Source: Microvirga sesbaniae (GTDB lineage Bacteria; Pseudomonadota; Alphaproteobacteria; Rhizobiales; Beijerinckiaceae). Taken from it: a DNA stretch of 64,000 nt. The translations under genes were made by a program, and so were the position numbers. The stretch covers positions 283,555 to 347,554 of the forward strand of contig NZ_JAMXFJ010000003.1 in NCBI RefSeq assembly GCF_025460805.1, in the 5' to 3' direction. This document shows, piece by piece, positions 39,139 through 50,039 of the stretch (position 1 is its first letter; each line of letters starts with the position of its first letter). A model generated the notes under the pieces. That model ran no database searches, was not told where the DNA came from, and saw nothing but the letters and a program-made list of their open reading frames with translations.

Positions 39139-39450
39139 ATGGCTGGCAAAACGATAACGAGAGCGGATCTGAGCGAGGCCGTCTATCAGAAGGTCGGACT
39201 CTCGCGGACAGAATCGGCTGAACTGGTGGAGCGGGTGCTGGCGGAAATCTGCGACAGCCTGGCCGCCGGCGAGACGGTGAAGCTCTCTTCGTTCGGCTCC
39301 TTCATCGTGCGAAGCAAGGGCGAGCGCGTCGGGCGCAATCCAAAGACCGGCGTCGAAGTCCCGATCGATCCCCGTCGGGTGATGGTCTTCAAGCCATCGA
39401 ACGTCTTGAAGGCTCATATCAACGGTGAGACCTTCGAAGGCGAGGATTGA
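39139..39450 (+). CDS. ihfA: Integration host factor subunit alpha
   Basis: DNA-bending architectural protein, works with IhfB. 103 aa. The DNABII fold is clear: [50 protein letters not shown] and [13 protein letters not shown] with the intercalating Pro region. The 126-bp gap after fabH shows no repeat and may contain its own promoter. The merR start is 8 nt beyond its stop. Confidence 0.96.
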   Translation: MAGKTITRADLSEAVYQKVGLSRTESAELVERVLAEICDSLAAGETVKLSSFGSFIVRSKGERVGRNPKTGVEVPIDPRRVMVFKPSNVLKAHINGETFEGED

Positions 39451-39457
39451 TCCGGCT

Positions 39458-39973
39458 ATGACGAGCGGCGTCATGGACAAGAGCCCCGACGCATTCCGCA
39501 CCATCAGCGAGGTCGCCGAGGACCTCGACGTGCCTCAGCATGTGCTGCGCTTTTGGGAAACCCGGTTCAACCACATCAAGCCTCTCAAGCGTGGCGGAGG
39601 GCGCCGCTATTATCGGCCCGATGACGTCGATCTGCTCAAGGGCATCCGCCAGCTCCTCTACGGAGAGGGCTATACGATCAAGGGAGTTCAGCGGATCCTG
39701 AAGGAAGAAGGGATACGCTTCGTCCAGGGTGTCGGCCGTGGGGAACAGAGCGTTCCGGCTCTCCAGACGGAACCGGCTCAGGATTCAGGGGTTGGTGAGG
39801 CCCCGGACGGCGGCCGATCCGACGAGGAAGAAGAGGAGGCCTTCATGCCTCCCCGTCAGGGGCTGACGTCCGAGGCTCTGGGCGAATTGCGGGCAGCCCT
39901 CGACGAGCTTTATGAATGTGACCGGGTGCTCGCCTCTCTGAAGGGCCCGAGCGAAGCGCCGGCCGGAGAGTGA
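39458..39973 (+). CDS. MerR-family transcriptional regulator
   Basis: 171 aa from the ATG at 39458; the ATG at 39473 ([11 protein letters not shown]) is the other candidate. An N-terminal winged helix-turn-helix of MerR type covers about residues 10-80 ([20 protein letters not shown] continuing WETRF, then [18 protein letters not shown]). An acidic linker (DEEEEEA) and a short C-terminal helix follow; no metal-binding cysteines, so the ligand is unknown. This gene follows ihfA in most rhizobia. Confidence 0.9.
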   Translation: MTSGVMDKSPDAFRTISEVAEDLDVPQHVLRFWETRFNHIKPLKRGGGRRYYRPDDVDLLKGIRQLLYGEGYTIKGVQRILKEEGIRFVQGVGRGEQSVPALQTEPAQDSGVGEAPDGGRSDEEEEEAFMPPRQGLTSEALGELRAALDELYECDRVLASLKGPSEAPAGE

Positions 39974-40099
39974 CCCCGTCCTGGGAGTGACCTCGCATGG
40001 AGAGCGGCCTCCCCTTGGCCATTCTGCCACCCCCGGATGTCCCGGCTCTCAAAGGGAACCGGTTTCCGGCAGGCATGCGGAAATGAGTGCATTCGTCCC

Positions 40100-40127
40100 T
40101 TGACAGGGGTCGGGGGCGCCCTTAAAC
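40100..40127 (+). promoter_or_regulatory. Probable promoter of tRNA-Asp
   Basis: TTGACA (40100-40105), a 16-nt spacer and TTAAAC (40122-40127) lie 31 bp before the mature tRNA. This is a good sigma-70-type match in GC-rich DNA. Confidence 0.65.
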
Positions 40128-40157
40128 CGCACGCACACCGCTTCGGCGGTCCAATGC

Positions 40158-40234
40158 GCGGGCGTAGCTCAGTCGGTTAGAGTGCCGGCCTGTCACGCCG
40201 GAGGTCGCGGGTTCGAGCCCCGTCGCCCGCGCCA
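40158..40234 (+). tRNA. tRNA-Asp (anticodon GTC)
   Basis: 77 nt with encoded CCA. The acceptor stem GCGGGCG pairs with CGCCCGC; the D-loop AGCTCAGTCGGTTAGAGT, anticodon arm CCGGC-CTGTCAC-GCCGG (GTC anticodon), variable loop and TTCGAGC T-arm are all intact. It stands alone; no tRNA cluster or integrase is adjacent. Confidence 0.97.
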
Positions 40235-40418
40235 CTTTCCTCTCGAAATCGCCAGCTTCTAAGGGCCGGGTCCAGCGCGTCTGGGCTGCTTCGACGCCGT
40301 GCGATGGCGCGCAGCCGCCAGGGAAGCGGCACTTTTCCCCTTCCGGCGCATTCTCCCCCACGGCTGTGAGACGTTTGGGGAAGCTGGGCGTTATCGAAAG
40401 GCAGGCGAGGGGTTGCGT

Positions 40419-40847
40419 ATGGTGACGTCCAGATGGTTCACGAGTTTCTCCAACTGGGTGGCCCAGGTGGCGGGACGGCCCATAACCTTTGGGATATGCC
40501 TTGTCGTTATCGTGGTCTGGGCGCTCAGCGGGCCGCTGTTCGGGTTCTCCGATACTTGGCAGCTGATCGTGAACACCGGGACGACCATCGTGACCTTCCT
40601 GATGGTGTTCCTGATCCAGAACACCCAGAATCGCGACGGCGCGGCCATCCAGGCCAAGCTTGACGAGCTGATCCGGGCCAGCGCGGCTCAGAACGTGTTC
40701 ATCGGTATCGAACACCTGACCCAGGAGGAGCTCGACGAGATTCGCGCGAAGTGCGAAGCCAAGGCCAGGGCGGAGGCCGCAGCCGGCCAGGCGGAGGCCG
40801 CAGCCAACGAAAAGGCCGCGAGAGCGGCCGAACGGGCCACGTCGTAG
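40419..40847 (+). CDS. Low-affinity iron permease family protein
   Basis: 142 aa from the ATG at 40419, preceded by GGCGAGGGG. Two membrane segments (about residues 20-36 and 46-66) and the family patch WQLIVNTGTTIVTFLMVFLI continuing QNTQNRD identify the low-affinity iron permease-like family. A Lys/Ala/Glu-rich helical tail ends the protein. Iron transport is an annotation tradition from the yeast Fet4 relation; the true function of short bacterial members is unproven. Confidence 0.85.
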   Translation: MVTSRWFTSFSNWVAQVAGRPITFGICLVVIVVWALSGPLFGFSDTWQLIVNTGTTIVTFLMVFLIQNTQNRDGAAIQAKLDELIRASAAQNVFIGIEHLTQEELDEIRAKCEAKARAEAAAGQAEAAANEKAARAAERATS

Positions 40848-41020
40848 TTTGGAATGGTTCTTTTTGCGGCAGTGCAAACACTTGTCAGCGAAAGGGAACT
40901 CAGCTAAGCCAACCGCGCAATCAGCGTGTTGTCGCAGGGGCTTTTGTCGGGCCTTTCTGAGGCCTAAATGCGTTTCAGATTGCCGGCCGCGGGCCGAGCT
41001 CAGTTCGTTCTAGGTGTCGC

Positions 41021-41386
41021 ATGACGAATCTCCTCGCCGACTACCTGCCTCTTGTCATCTTCATCGGCGTGTCGCTCCTGATCGGGGTCGCGCTGCTCGT
41101 GGCGCCCTTTATCGTCGCCTACAGCCGCCCGGATACCGAGAAGCTGTCCGCCTACGAATGCGGTTTCAACGCCTTCGACGATGCCCGCATGAAGTTCGAC
41201 GTGCGGTTCTATCTCGTGGCTATCCTTTTCATCATTTTCGACCTTGAGGTGGCGTTCCTGTTCCCCTGGGCCATTACCTTCGGGAACCTGGGCTGGTTCG
41301 GATTCATCTCCATGATGATCTTCCTTGGCGTCCTGACGGTCGGATTCATTTACGAATGGAAGAAGGGGGCCCTGGAATGGGATTGA
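41021..41386 (+). CDS. nuoA: NADH-quinone oxidoreductase subunit A
   Basis: Membrane subunit of complex I, 121 aa, three membrane helices. The conserved [20 protein letters not shown] continuing [20 protein letters not shown] is present. First gene of the 15-kb nuoA-N operon; the 173-bp region before it should hold the operon promoter. It overlaps nuoB by 10 nt. Confidence 0.96.
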   Translation: MTNLLADYLPLVIFIGVSLLIGVALLVAPFIVAYSRPDTEKLSAYECGFNAFDDARMKFDVRFYLVAILFIIFDLEVAFLFPWAITFGNLGWFGFISMMIFLGVLTVGFIYEWKKGALEWD

Positions 41387-41961
41387 TCTCCGAGACCCAG
41401 TCGACCCTGGTCGCTCCCGCGCCGCGTGGCGTCATCGACCCGAACACGGGCAAGCCGGTCGGTTCGACGGATCCTTATTTCGTTTCGATCAACGAGGAAT
41501 TGTCCGACAAGGGTTTCCTCGTCACCTCGACCGAGGACCTCATCACCTGGGCGCGTACGGGCTCGCTCATGTGGATGACCTTCGGCCTGGCCTGCTGCGC
41601 CGTCGAGATGATGCAGATGTCCATGCCGCGGTATGATGCCGAGAGGTTCGGCTTCGCTCCGCGCGCGTCGCCGCGCCAGTCGGACGTGATGATCGTGGCC
41701 GGCACCCTCACGAACAAGATGGCTCCCGCCCTCCGCAAGGTCTACGACCAGATGCCGGAGCCGCGCTACGTCATCTCCATGGGCTCCTGCGCCAATGGCG
41801 GCGGCTATTACCATTATTCCTATTCCGTCGTTCGTGGCTGCGACCGCATCGTGCCGGTGGACATCTATGTCCCGGGCTGCCCGCCGACGGCCGAGGCACT
41901 CCTGTATGGCGTGCTGCTCCTGCAGAAGAAGATTCGCCGAACCGGCACCATCGAGCGCTGA
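41377..41961 (+). CDS. nuoB: NADH-quinone oxidoreductase subunit B
   Basis: Carries cluster N2, the last iron-sulfur centre before quinone. 194 aa from the ATG at 41377 inside the nuoA end. The adjacent cysteines in [12 protein letters not shown] and later ones in GSCANGG and [11 protein letters not shown] are the N2 ligands. Confidence 0.97.
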   Translation: MGLISETQSTLVAPAPRGVIDPNTGKPVGSTDPYFVSINEELSDKGFLVTSTEDLITWARTGSLMWMTFGLACCAVEMMQMSMPRYDAERFGFAPRASPRQSDVMIVAGTLTNKMAPALRKVYDQMPEPRYVISMGSCANGGGYYHYSYSVVRGCDRIVPVDIYVPGCPPTAEALLYGVLLLQKKIRRTGTIER

Positions 41962-41975
41962 GCAAAGGTCATTGC

Positions 41976-42578
41976 ATGAGTGCTGATCTCCAATCCCTGA
42001 GCGATCACATCGCCTCGTCCCTGGGCGAGGCGGTGGAGAACCGGGCCATTGCCTTCGACGAGCTGACGATCATGGCCCGCCGGGAGGACATCGTCCGTGT
42101 GGCGACGTTCCTCCGCGATGATCCTCAGTGCCGTTTCGTTTGCTTCATCGACATCTGCGGGGCCGATTACCCGGCCCGGGAAAACCGCTTCGACGTGGTT
42201 TATCACTTCCTTGCCCCCCACCATAACCGGCGCATCCGCGTGAAGGTGGAAACCGACGAGGTGACGCCTGTGCCGTCCCTGGTCGGCCTGTGGCCGGCGG
42301 CGAACTGGTTCGAGCGCGAGACCTACGATCTCTACGGCATCCTGTTCTCCGGCCACCCGGACCTGCGCCGGATCCTCACCGATTACGGCTTCGAGGGGCA
42401 TCCGTTGCGCAAGGACTTCCCGATGACCGGCTATGTCGAGGTGCGCTACGACGATGGTCAGGGACGCGTGGTCTACGAGCCGGTGAAGCTCAATCAGGAG
42501 TTTCGCAACTTCGACTTTCTCTCGCCCTGGGAAGGCACGGACTACGTGCTGCCGGGCGACGAGAAGGCCAAGGCCTAA
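41976..42578 (+). CDS. nuoC: NADH-quinone oxidoreductase subunit C
   Basis: Peripheral arm subunit, 200 aa, separate from NuoD as in alphaproteobacteria. [19 protein letters not shown] opening ([20 protein letters not shown]), [20 protein letters not shown] and [20 protein letters not shown] continuing KDFPMTGY are typical. Confidence 0.96.
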   Translation: MSADLQSLSDHIASSLGEAVENRAIAFDELTIMARREDIVRVATFLRDDPQCRFVCFIDICGADYPARENRFDVVYHFLAPHHNRRIRVKVETDEVTPVPSLVGLWPAANWFERETYDLYGILFSGHPDLRRILTDYGFEGHPLRKDFPMTGYVEVRYDDGQGRVVYEPVKLNQEFRNFDFLSPWEGTDYVLPGDEKAKA

Positions 42579-42596
42579 GGAGCGGAGAGGCGACCC

Positions 42597-43787
42597 ATGG
42601 GCGAGCATAATATCCGCAACTTCACGATCAACTTCGGCCCGCAGCACCCTGCGGCGCACGGCGTTCTGCGCCTCGTTCTGGAACTCGATGGCGAGGTGGT
42701 CGAACGCGTCGATCCCCATATCGGGCTGCTGCATCGCGGCACCGAGAAGCTCATCGAGTACAAGACCTACGTTCAGGCGAATCCCTATTTCGATCGCCTC
42801 GACTATGTCGCGCCTCTGAACCAGGAGCACGCCTATTGCATGGCGGTCGAGAAGCTCCTCGGCATCGAGATCCCGCGCCGCGCCGAGTTGATCCGCGTCC
42901 TCTATTCCGAGATCGGACGCCTTCTCTCACACCTTCTCAACGTGACCACGCAGGCCATGGACGTCGGCGCGCTCACGCCGCCCCTCTGGGGCTTCGAGGA
43001 GCGCGAGAAGCTCATGATCTTCTATGAGCGGATTTCCGGCTCGCGCATGCATGCCAACTACTTCCGTCCCGGCGGCGTGAACATGGATATCCAGCCGGAG
43101 CTGATCGACGATATCGAGGCCTTCTGCGACCCGTTCCTGCGGGTTCTCGACGATCTCGACACCCTCGTCATCGGCAACCGCATCTTCAAGCAGCGCAACG
43201 TGGACATCGGCGTGCTCACGCTGGACGATTGCTGGAAATGGGGCTTCTCGGGACCCATCGTCCGCAGTTGCGGCGTCGCCTGGGATCTGCGCAAATCGCA
43301 GCCATACTCGCTCTACGAGGAGATGGAATTCGACATCCCCGTGGGCAAGAACGGCGACAACTACGACCGTCAGGTGATCCGCATGGAGGAGATGCGCCAG
43401 AGCGTCCGCATCATGCGCCAGTGCCTGGACAAGCTGCGGGCGCCGGACGGGCAGGGCCCGGTGACGACCCTCGACGGCAAGGTCGCCCCCCCGTCGCGCA
43501 AGGACATGAAGCGCTCCATGGAAGCGCTGATCCATCACTTCAAGCTCTACACGGAAGGCTTCCACGTGCCCGCGGGCGAGGTCTATGTGGCCGTGGAAGC
43601 TCCGAAAGGCGAGTTCGGCGTCTACCTCGTGTCTGACGGCACCAACAAGCCGTACCGCTGCAAGGTGCGCGCTCCGGGTTTCGCGCACCTTCAGGGCATG
43701 GATTTCATGTGCCGGGGTCACATGCTCGCGGACGTCGCGGGCGTTCTGGGTTCGATCGACATCGTGTTCGGCGAGGTCGACCGCTGA
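42597..43787 (+). CDS. nuoD: NADH-quinone oxidoreductase subunit D
   Basis: 49-kDa-type subunit forming the quinone pocket with NuoB. 396 aa. [20 protein letters not shown] contains the pocket [18 protein letters not shown] and the C-terminal DIVFGEVDR are family landmarks. A good GGAGAGG ribosome binding site precedes the ATG. Confidence 0.97.
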   Translation: MGEHNIRNFTINFGPQHPAAHGVLRLVLELDGEVVERVDPHIGLLHRGTEKLIEYKTYVQANPYFDRLDYVAPLNQEHAYCMAVEKLLGIEIPRRAELIRVLYSEIGRLLSHLLNVTTQAMDVGALTPPLWGFEEREKLMIFYERISGSRMHANYFRPGGVNMDIQPELIDDIEAFCDPFLRVLDDLDTLVIGNRIFKQRNVDIGVLTLDDCWKWGFSGPIVRSCGVAWDLRKSQPYSLYEEMEFDIPVGKNGDNYDRQVIRMEEMRQSVRIMRQCLDKLRAPDGQGPVTTLDGKVAPPSRKDMKRSMEALIHHFKLYTEGFHVPAGEVYVAVEAPKGEFGVYLVSDGTNKPYRCKVRAPGFAHLQGMDFMCRGHMLADVAGVLGSIDIVFGEVDR

Positions 43788-43855
43788 GGAATACCCGCCC
43801 CGAGGTCGGGGCAGGGGCCACGCTTCGACAAGCGTGCTGAAATGGTTCAAGTCGT

Positions 43856-43884
43856 CCATGGCCGGGCTTCATGCCCGGCCATGG
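43856..43884. repeat. HR1-like hairpin between nuoD and nuoE
   Basis: CCATGGCCGGGCTTCATGCC continuing CGGCCATGG: a strong palindrome with the B-arm sequence, inside the nuo operon in the 115-bp nuoD-nuoE gap. Confidence 0.75.
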
Positions 43885-43902
43885 CGATGAGGAGAAGAGT
43901 GT

Positions 43903-44961
43903 ATGGCCGTTCGCAAGCTCGCGCCTGAAGACATGCAGCCCGAGAGCTTCGTTCTCTCCACCGAGACCGAGGCTTTCGCCGACAGGGAAATCGCCAAGTA
44001 TCCGCCTGGCCGGCAGGCCTCGGCCGTGATCGCCCTCCTGGGCAAGGCTCAGGAGCAGGCGGGCGGCTGGCTGCCCCGCAAGGCCATCGAGGCCGTCGCG
44101 GCGAGGCTGGACATGCCGGTGATCCGCGTGATGGAGGTGGCGACCTTCTACACGATGTTCAACCTCGAGCCGGTCGGGAAATATTTCATCCAGTTCTGCG
44201 GCACCACGCCCTGCGTGCTCCGGGGCGCCGGCGACATCCGCAAGGTGCTGGAGCGCCGCGTCGGCGACCAGAATCATGTGACGGCCGACGGCAATTTCTC
44301 CTGGCTCGAGGTGGAATGCCTGGGAGCCTGCTCCAACGCCCCGATGGTTCAGATCAACGACGATTATTACGAGGATCTGACGACCGAGAACTTCGAGAAG
44401 CTTCTCGACGATCTCGCGGCAGGCCGCCCGGTGAAGGTCGGTTCTCAGATCGGACGCAACCGGTCCGAGCCGTTCGAGGCCGTGAACACCCTCCAGGATC
44501 CGGCCCTGTACGACGGTTCCGTGATCGGCGCCTGGCGCAAGCGTTTCGAGGAGCAGGCCAAGGCCGCCGAAACCGCGGAGCCCGCCGCCGCCATGGCGTC
44601 CATTCCGCAGGACGTGAAGGCCGCCAAGCCGACCGCCGGTCGCCCGATCGAGAGCGATGCGGCCGACACCCCGGCCAAGCGCGCGAAGGAAGGCGAGACG
44701 CCGATCAATCCGACCGACCAGAAGGAAGCCGCCGATCCATCGACGGCCACCAAGGGCCGGTCGCACACCGAAGCCGAGCCGAGGCCCGCCCCGCAGAGCG
44801 GAAAGTCGTATGTGGCGTCGCCCAAGAAGGAAGGCGAAGCCGTGCCGAGCAGCCCGACGACCCCGGTCGCCGGTACGCCGCCGGCCCAAGCCGAGAGCCG
44901 CCGCGACGGCAGCGAAAGCAAGCCGGGCGTGGTCGTCGACAAAGACAACAAGTCGTCCTGA
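43903..44961 (+). CDS. nuoE: NADH-quinone oxidoreductase subunit E with long C-terminal extension
   Basis: 24-kDa subunit with a [2Fe-2S] centre (N1a). 352 aa, where the family core needs about 160-220. Residues 1-205 hold the thioredoxin-like core with ligands in FCGTTPCVLRGAGDI and LGACSNAPMVQINDDYYEDL. Residues about 206-352 are low-complexity, rich in Ala, Pro, Glu, Lys and Ser, with no domain I recognise. Long NuoE tails are known in rhizobia, so this is unusual rather than aberrant. Confidence 0.94.
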   Translation: MAVRKLAPEDMQPESFVLSTETEAFADREIAKYPPGRQASAVIALLGKAQEQAGGWLPRKAIEAVAARLDMPVIRVMEVATFYTMFNLEPVGKYFIQFCGTTPCVLRGAGDIRKVLERRVGDQNHVTADGNFSWLEVECLGACSNAPMVQINDDYYEDLTTENFEKLLDDLAAGRPVKVGSQIGRNRSEPFEAVNTLQDPALYDGSVIGAWRKRFEEQAKAAETAEPAAAMASIPQDVKAAKPTAGRPIESDAADTPAKRAKEGETPINPTDQKEAADPSTATKGRSHTEAEPRPAPQSGKSYVASPKKEGEAVPSSPTTPVAGTPPAQAESRRDGSESKPGVVVDKDNKSS

Positions 44962-44975
44962 TGGAGTGATCGGGA

Positions 44976-46277
44976 ATGCTTCAGGACAAAGATCGTATCT
45001 TCACCAACCTCTACGGGTTCCACTCGCCGGATCTCCAGGCCGCGAAGATGCGCGGCGCCTGGGACGGAACGAAGTTCCTGCTCGAGCAGGGCCGCGACTG
45101 GATCATCAACGAGATGAAGGCGTCGGGGCTGCGCGGCCGCGGCGGCGCCGGCTTCCCCACGGGCCTGAAATGGTCCTTCATGCCCAAGCAGTCGGACGGC
45201 CGTCCGCATTACCTGGTCGTGAACGCCGACGAGTCCGAGCCGGGGACCTGTAAGGACCGGGAGATCATGCGGAACGATCCGCATCTCCTCGTGGAGGGCT
45301 GCCTCATCGCGTCCTTCGCCATGGGAGCTCACGCGGCCTACATCTATATCCGCGGCGAGTACGTGGCGGAGCGCCATGCCCTCCAGCGGGCGGTGGACGA
45401 GGCCTACGAGGCCAAGCTCATCGGCAAGGACAACATCCACGGCTATCCCTTCGACCTCTACGTCCACCACGGCGCAGGCGCCTATATCTGCGGCGAGGAG
45501 ACGGCGCTCATCGAGAGCATGGAAGGCAAGAAGGGCATGCCGCGCCTGAAGCCGCCGTTCCCGGCCAATATGGGCCTCTATGGCTGCCCGACCACGGTCA
45601 ACAACGTGGAGTCGATTGCCGTCGCGGGCACGATCCTGCGTCGCGGCGCCTCCTGGTTCTCCAGCATCGGCCGCCCGAACAACGTCGGCACCAAGCTGTT
45701 CTGCGTGTCCGGCCACGTGAACAAGCCGTGCAACGTGGAAGAGGCCATGGGCCTCACCTTCCGCGAGCTGATCGACCGCCATTGCGGCGGCATCCGCGGC
45801 GGCTGGGACAACCTGCTCGGGGTGATTCCGGGCGGCTCGTCCGTGCCGATCGTCCCGGCCGATCAGATCGCCGACGCCTACATGGATTTCGATACGCTTC
45901 GGAATCTGAAGTCCGGTCTCGGCACGGCCGCCGTGATCGTGATGGACAAGTCCACCGACATCGTCCGCGCCATCGCCCGCATCTCCTACTTCTACAAGCA
46001 CGAGAGCTGCGGCCAGTGCACGCCGTGCCGTGAGGGCACGGGCTGGATGTGGCGCGTGCTCACCCGCATGGCCGAAGGCCGCGCCCAGAAGCGCGAGATC
46101 GACATGCTGCTCGAAGTCTCGACCCAGATCGAAGGTCACACCATCTGCGCCCTCGGCGACGCGGCGGCTTGGCCGGTTCAGGGTCTGATCCGCCACTTCC
46201 GTCACGAGATCGAGAAGCGGATCGACGATTACGCGGCAAACCCGCATTCCGAATCCGTCCTGATCGCGGCGGAGTGA
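44976..46277 (+). CDS. nuoF: NADH-quinone oxidoreductase subunit F
   Basis: NADH- and FMN-binding subunit with [4Fe-4S] N3. 433 aa. [20 protein letters not shown] (nucleotide-binding glycine loop), [36 protein letters not shown] and the cluster box [16 protein letters not shown] are present. It starts 14 nt after nuoE. Confidence 0.97.
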   Translation: MLQDKDRIFTNLYGFHSPDLQAAKMRGAWDGTKFLLEQGRDWIINEMKASGLRGRGGAGFPTGLKWSFMPKQSDGRPHYLVVNADESEPGTCKDREIMRNDPHLLVEGCLIASFAMGAHAAYIYIRGEYVAERHALQRAVDEAYEAKLIGKDNIHGYPFDLYVHHGAGAYICGEETALIESMEGKKGMPRLKPPFPANMGLYGCPTTVNNVESIAVAGTILRRGASWFSSIGRPNNVGTKLFCVSGHVNKPCNVEEAMGLTFRELIDRHCGGIRGGWDNLLGVIPGGSSVPIVPADQIADAYMDFDTLRNLKSGLGTAAVIVMDKSTDIVRAIARISYFYKHESCGQCTPCREGTGWMWRVLTRMAEGRAQKREIDMLLEVSTQIEGHTICALGDAAAWPVQGLIRHFRHEIEKRIDDYAANPHSESVLIAAE

Positions 46278-46285
46278 GATTGAAG

Positions 46286-48364
46286 ATGGCGAAAATCATC
46301 GTTGATGGCGTCGAGGTCGACGTTCCCGCGGAATACACCCTGCTCCAGGCGGCCGAGGCGGCCGGAGCGGAAATTCCGCGCTTCTGCTACCACGAGCGGC
46401 TTTCGATCGCCGGCAACTGCCGCATGTGCCTCGTCGAGGTGAAGGGCGCGCCGAAGCCGGTCGCGTCCTGCGCCTGGGGCGTGCGCGACTGCCGCCCGGG
46501 GCCGAACGGCGAGCCGCCGGAAATCTCCACCAAGTCCGCGACGGTGAAGAAGGCCCGGGAAGGGGTGATGGAGTTCCTCCTCATCAACCACCCGCTCGAT
46601 TGCCCGATCTGCGACCAGGGCGGCCAGTGCGACCTGCAGGATCAGGCCATGGCCTACGGCGTCGACACCAGCCGGTACCACGAGAACAAGCGTGCGGTGA
46701 CCGACAAGTACCTCGGTCCGCTGGTGCGCACCTCCATGAACCGCTGCATCCACTGCACGCGCTGCGTGCGCTTCTCGGCCGAGGTGGCGGGCGTGCCGGA
46801 TCTCGGCGCCCTCTGGCGCGGCGAGGACATGGAGATCACGAGCTATCTCGAGCGGGCCCTCGGCTCCGAGCTCCAGGCCAATGTGGCGGACCTTTGCCCG
46901 GTCGGCGCTCTCACCCACAAGCCGGAGGCCTTCCACTATCGGCCGTGGGAGCTCACCAAGACCGACTCCGTCGACGTGATGGACGCGGTCGGCTCCTCGA
47001 TCCGCGTCGATTCCCGCGGCCGCGAGGTCATGCGCATCCTGCCGCGCGTGAACGAGGCGGTGAACGAGGAGTGGATCACGGACAAGACCCGCCAGATCGT
47101 CGACGGTCTGCGCCTGCAGCGCCTGGATCGGCCCTTCGTTCGCGAGAACGGCCGGCTGCGTCCCGCCTCATGGCAGGAAGCCTTCGCGACGATCGCCAGC
47201 CGGGTGAAAGGCGCCGACCAGAAGCGCGTCGGGGCGATCGTAGGTGATCTTGCGGCCGTCGAGGAGATGTATGCCCTGAAGCTCCTCATGCAGAGCCTCG
47301 GGGTCACCAACATCGACGCCCGTCAGGACGGATCGGTCCTGACGCCGGTCTACGGCCGTGGTTCCTACCTCTTCAACAGCACCATCGCGGGCATCGAGGA
47401 TGCGGACGCGATCCTGATCGTGGGATCGAACCCCCGGATCGAGGCCTCTCTCGTCAACGTGCGGATCCGCAAGCGCTGGCGCATGGCCCCGCCGCCGATC
47501 GCCATGATCGGCGAGCATGCCGACCTGACCTATCCCTACGAGTATCTCGGCGCCGGACCCGAGACTCTGGCCGATCTGGCCGGAGGTCGCCACAGCTTCA
47601 TCGAGAAGCTTCGTGCGGCGGAGCGTCCGCTGGTCATCGTGGGGCAGGGTGCTCTGTCCCGTCCCGACGGCCTGGCCGTTCTCTCGGCGGCCGCGCAGCT
47701 CGCCCGCGACGTCGGGGCCGTCAAGGACGGCTGGAGCGGCTTCTCGGTCCTGCACACCGCTGCCTCCCGCGTCGGCGCTCTCGACCTCGGAATGGTCCCC
47801 GGAGAGTGGGGTCTGAACGCTCAGACCATGGCGCAGGGCGAAGTGGATGTGCTGTTCAATCTCGGTGCGGACGAGATCGAAATCGCTCCCGGAGCCTTCG
47901 TGATCTACCAGGGCACCCACGGCGACCGCGGCGCCCACCGGGCAGACGTGATCCTGCCGGGAGCCACCTATACGGAGAAGTCCGGTACCTACGTGAACAC
48001 GGAGGGCCGGGTGCAGCTCGCCAACCGGGCCGCTTTCGCGCCCGGCGAGGCGCGTGAGGACTGGGCCATCCTTCGTGCGCTCTCCGATGTGCTGGGTCAT
48101 CGTCTGCCCTTCGACTCGCTCAATGCTCTCCGGGCGAAGCTCTATGCCCATTACCCGCACTTCGCGGCCGTCGACATGGTCCAGCGGGCGGACGGATTTG
48201 CCGCCGTTCAGGCCCTTGCCGGGCTCGGCGGAACGCTCGGGCGCGAGCCGTTCGTGAGCCCCGTGAAGGACTTCTATCTGACGAACCCGATTGCCCGCGC
48301 GTCCGGTGTCATGGCCGAGTGCTCGGCGCTCGCCCGTGAGCTGAAGCTCGAGGCGGCTGAGTAA
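46286..48364 (+). CDS. nuoG: NADH-quinone oxidoreductase subunit G
   Basis: Large iron-sulfur subunit, 692 aa from the ATG at 46286. N-terminal [2Fe-2S] ferredoxin domain ([20 protein letters not shown]), the His-Cys cluster N5 ([20 protein letters not shown]), then [11 protein letters not shown] and [12 protein letters not shown] for a further [4Fe-4S] cluster, then a molybdopterin-oxidoreductase-like domain without cofactor. Longer upstream frame readings are not conserved. Confidence 0.96.
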   Translation: MAKIIVDGVEVDVPAEYTLLQAAEAAGAEIPRFCYHERLSIAGNCRMCLVEVKGAPKPVASCAWGVRDCRPGPNGEPPEISTKSATVKKAREGVMEFLLINHPLDCPICDQGGQCDLQDQAMAYGVDTSRYHENKRAVTDKYLGPLVRTSMNRCIHCTRCVRFSAEVAGVPDLGALWRGEDMEITSYLERALGSELQANVADLCPVGALTHKPEAFHYRPWELTKTDSVDVMDAVGSSIRVDSRGREVMRILPRVNEAVNEEWITDKTRQIVDGLRLQRLDRPFVRENGRLRPASWQEAFATIASRVKGADQKRVGAIVGDLAAVEEMYALKLLMQSLGVTNIDARQDGSVLTPVYGRGSYLFNSTIAGIEDADAILIVGSNPRIEASLVNVRIRKRWRMAPPPIAMIGEHADLTYPYEYLGAGPETLADLAGGRHSFIEKLRAAERPLVIVGQGALSRPDGLAVLSAAAQLARDVGAVKDGWSGFSVLHTAASRVGALDLGMVPGEWGLNAQTMAQGEVDVLFNLGADEIEIAPGAFVIYQGTHGDRGAHRADVILPGATYTEKSGTYVNTEGRVQLANRAAFAPGEAREDWAILRALSDVLGHRLPFDSLNALRAKLYAHYPHFAAVDMVQRADGFAAVQALAGLGGTLGREPFVSPVKDFYLTNPIARASGVMAECSALARELKLEAAE

Positions 48365-48375
48365 GAGGAACGATC

Positions 48376-49401
48376 ATGGACCTTGGTGACATCCTCCTCG
48401 CAGTCGCGATCATGCTGGGCAAAAGCCTGCTCATGCTGGTGGCTCTGCTCATCTTCATCGCCTATGCGCTCTATGCCGACCGCAAGGTCTGGGCGGCCGT
48501 CCAGCTCCGCCGCGGCCCGAACGTGGTCGGGCCCTGGGGCCTGCTCCAGTCCTTCGCCGATCTGCTCAAGTTCGTCCTGAAGGAGCCGGTGATCCCGGCG
48601 CCGGCCAACAAGGGCATGTTCCTGCTCGCCCCCCTGGTGATGTGCACGCTCTCGCTGGCCGCCTGGGCGGTGATCCCGCTCAATGCGGGCTGGGCCATCG
48701 CCGACATCAACGTGGGCATTCTCTACATCTTCGCGATCTCGTCGCTCGGCGTCTACGGCGTCATCATGGGCGGCTGGGCTTCGAATTCGAAGTATCCATT
48801 CCTCGGAGCGCTGCGCTCCGCGGCCCAGATGGTCTCCTACGAGGTGTCGATCGGGTTCGTGATCGTGACGGTGCTCATGTGCGCCGGGACGCTGAACCTC
48901 TCGGCCATCGTCGAGTCGCAGAACACCCGCCTCGGCCTCTTCGGCTGGTACTGGCTGCCGCTGTTCCCGATGTTCGTGGTGTTCTTCATCTCGGCCATGG
49001 CCGAGACGAACCGTCCCCCGTTCGACCTCCCGGAGGCCGAATCCGAGCTCGTGGCCGGCTACATGGTGGAGTATTCCTCCACCCCGTACCTGCTCTTCAT
49101 GCTCGGCGAGTACGTGGCCATCATGACCATGTGTGCGCTGGGCACGATCCTGTTCCTCGGTGGGTGGCTGTCGCCGATCCCATTCGCGCCCTTCACCTGG
49201 GTGCCGGGCGTGATCTGGTTCGTCCTCAAGGCGAGTTTCCTCTTCCTGCTCATCGCCATGGTGAAAGCCCTGGTCCCACGCTACCGCTACGATCAGCTCA
49301 TGCGCCTCGGCTGGAAGGTCTTCCTTCCGCTCTCCCTGGCCATGGTCGTCATCGTGGCGGCCGTCCTGATGGCCACCGGCAACGCGCCGGGCGTCCGCTA
49401 A
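48376..49401 (+). CDS. nuoH: NADH-quinone oxidoreductase subunit H
   Basis: Membrane subunit contacting the quinone site. 341 aa, eight helices. [29 protein letters not shown] and [20 protein letters not shown] continuing GYMVEYS are the family hallmarks. A GAGGAAC ribosome binding site precedes the ATG. Confidence 0.97.
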   Translation: MDLGDILLAVAIMLGKSLLMLVALLIFIAYALYADRKVWAAVQLRRGPNVVGPWGLLQSFADLLKFVLKEPVIPAPANKGMFLLAPLVMCTLSLAAWAVIPLNAGWAIADINVGILYIFAISSLGVYGVIMGGWASNSKYPFLGALRSAAQMVSYEVSIGFVIVTVLMCAGTLNLSAIVESQNTRLGLFGWYWLPLFPMFVVFFISAMAETNRPPFDLPEAESELVAGYMVEYSSTPYLLFMLGEYVAIMTMCALGTILFLGGWLSPIPFAPFTWVPGVIWFVLKASFLFLLIAMVKALVPRYRYDQLMRLGWKVFLPLSLAMVVIVAAVLMATGNAPGVR

Positions 49402-49412
49402 AGGAGATCGGC

Positions 49413-49901
49413 ATGCATCTCGACCGCATCGCCCAGTCCCTCCTGCTGAAGGAGTTCATCTCAGGCTTCATCCTGACGGTGAAGTACTTCTTCAAGCCGA
49501 AGGCGACCCTCAACTATCCGTTTGAAATGGGCCATCGCGGACCTCGCTTCCGCGGCGAGCACGCCCTGCGCCGCTACCCCAACGGGGAAGAGCGCTGCAT
49601 CGCGTGCAAGCTCTGCGAGGCGATCTGCCCGGCCCAGGCCATCACCATCGAGGCCGGCCCGCGGCGCAACGACGGCACCCGCCGGACGACGCGTTACGAC
49701 ATCGACATGGTGAAGTGCATCTATTGCGGCATGTGCCAGGAGGCCTGCCCGGTGGACGCCATCGTCGAGGGCCCGAATTTCGAGTTCTCGGTCGAGACCC
49801 GCGAGGAGCTCTACTACGACAAGGCCAAGCTTCTCGAGAACGGGGAGCGCTGGGAGCGTGAGATCGCGCGCAACATCGCGAAGACCGCGCCCTACCGGTA
49901 G
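49413..49901 (+). CDS. nuoI: NADH-quinone oxidoreductase subunit I
   Basis: Peripheral arm subunit with two [4Fe-4S] clusters (N6a, N6b). 162 aa. The two ferredoxin boxes are [18 protein letters not shown] and [18 protein letters not shown]. Starts after AAGGAGATCGGC. A 138-bp gap with three hairpins follows before nuoJ. Confidence 0.97.
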   Translation: MHLDRIAQSLLLKEFISGFILTVKYFFKPKATLNYPFEMGHRGPRFRGEHALRRYPNGEERCIACKLCEAICPAQAITIEAGPRRNDGTRRTTRYDIDMVKCIYCGMCQEACPVDAIVEGPNFEFSVETREELYYDKAKLLENGERWEREIARNIAKTAPYR

Positions 49902-49940
49902 GAACGCCTTCCGCCCGGCAAGGGCAGGGGGCAAGCAGGT

Positions 49941-50028
49941 CCGGCGGGTTGTGCCCGTCGGATTCGGATTTTATAGACAGGCCGCCGGATTCTCCGGCGC
50001 CACGTCGGAAGGGGCCGCCTCGGGCGGC
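49941..50028 (+). promoter_or_regulatory. Three-hairpin leader between nuoI and nuoJ
   Basis: Three inverted repeats lie in the largest gap of the nuo operon: 49941-49961 (8 bp with one G-T pair, then ATTCGGATTTTATAG), 49984-49998 (GCCGG-ATTCT-CCGGC) and 50014-50028 (GCCGCC-TCG-GGCGGC). The last ends 11 nt before the nuoJ ATG, and no clear Shine-Dalgarno is visible for nuoJ. It could be an attenuator, a processing site or mRNA stabiliser; function is inference. Confidence 0.5.
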
Positions 50029-50039
50029 TTAAGCTGAGC

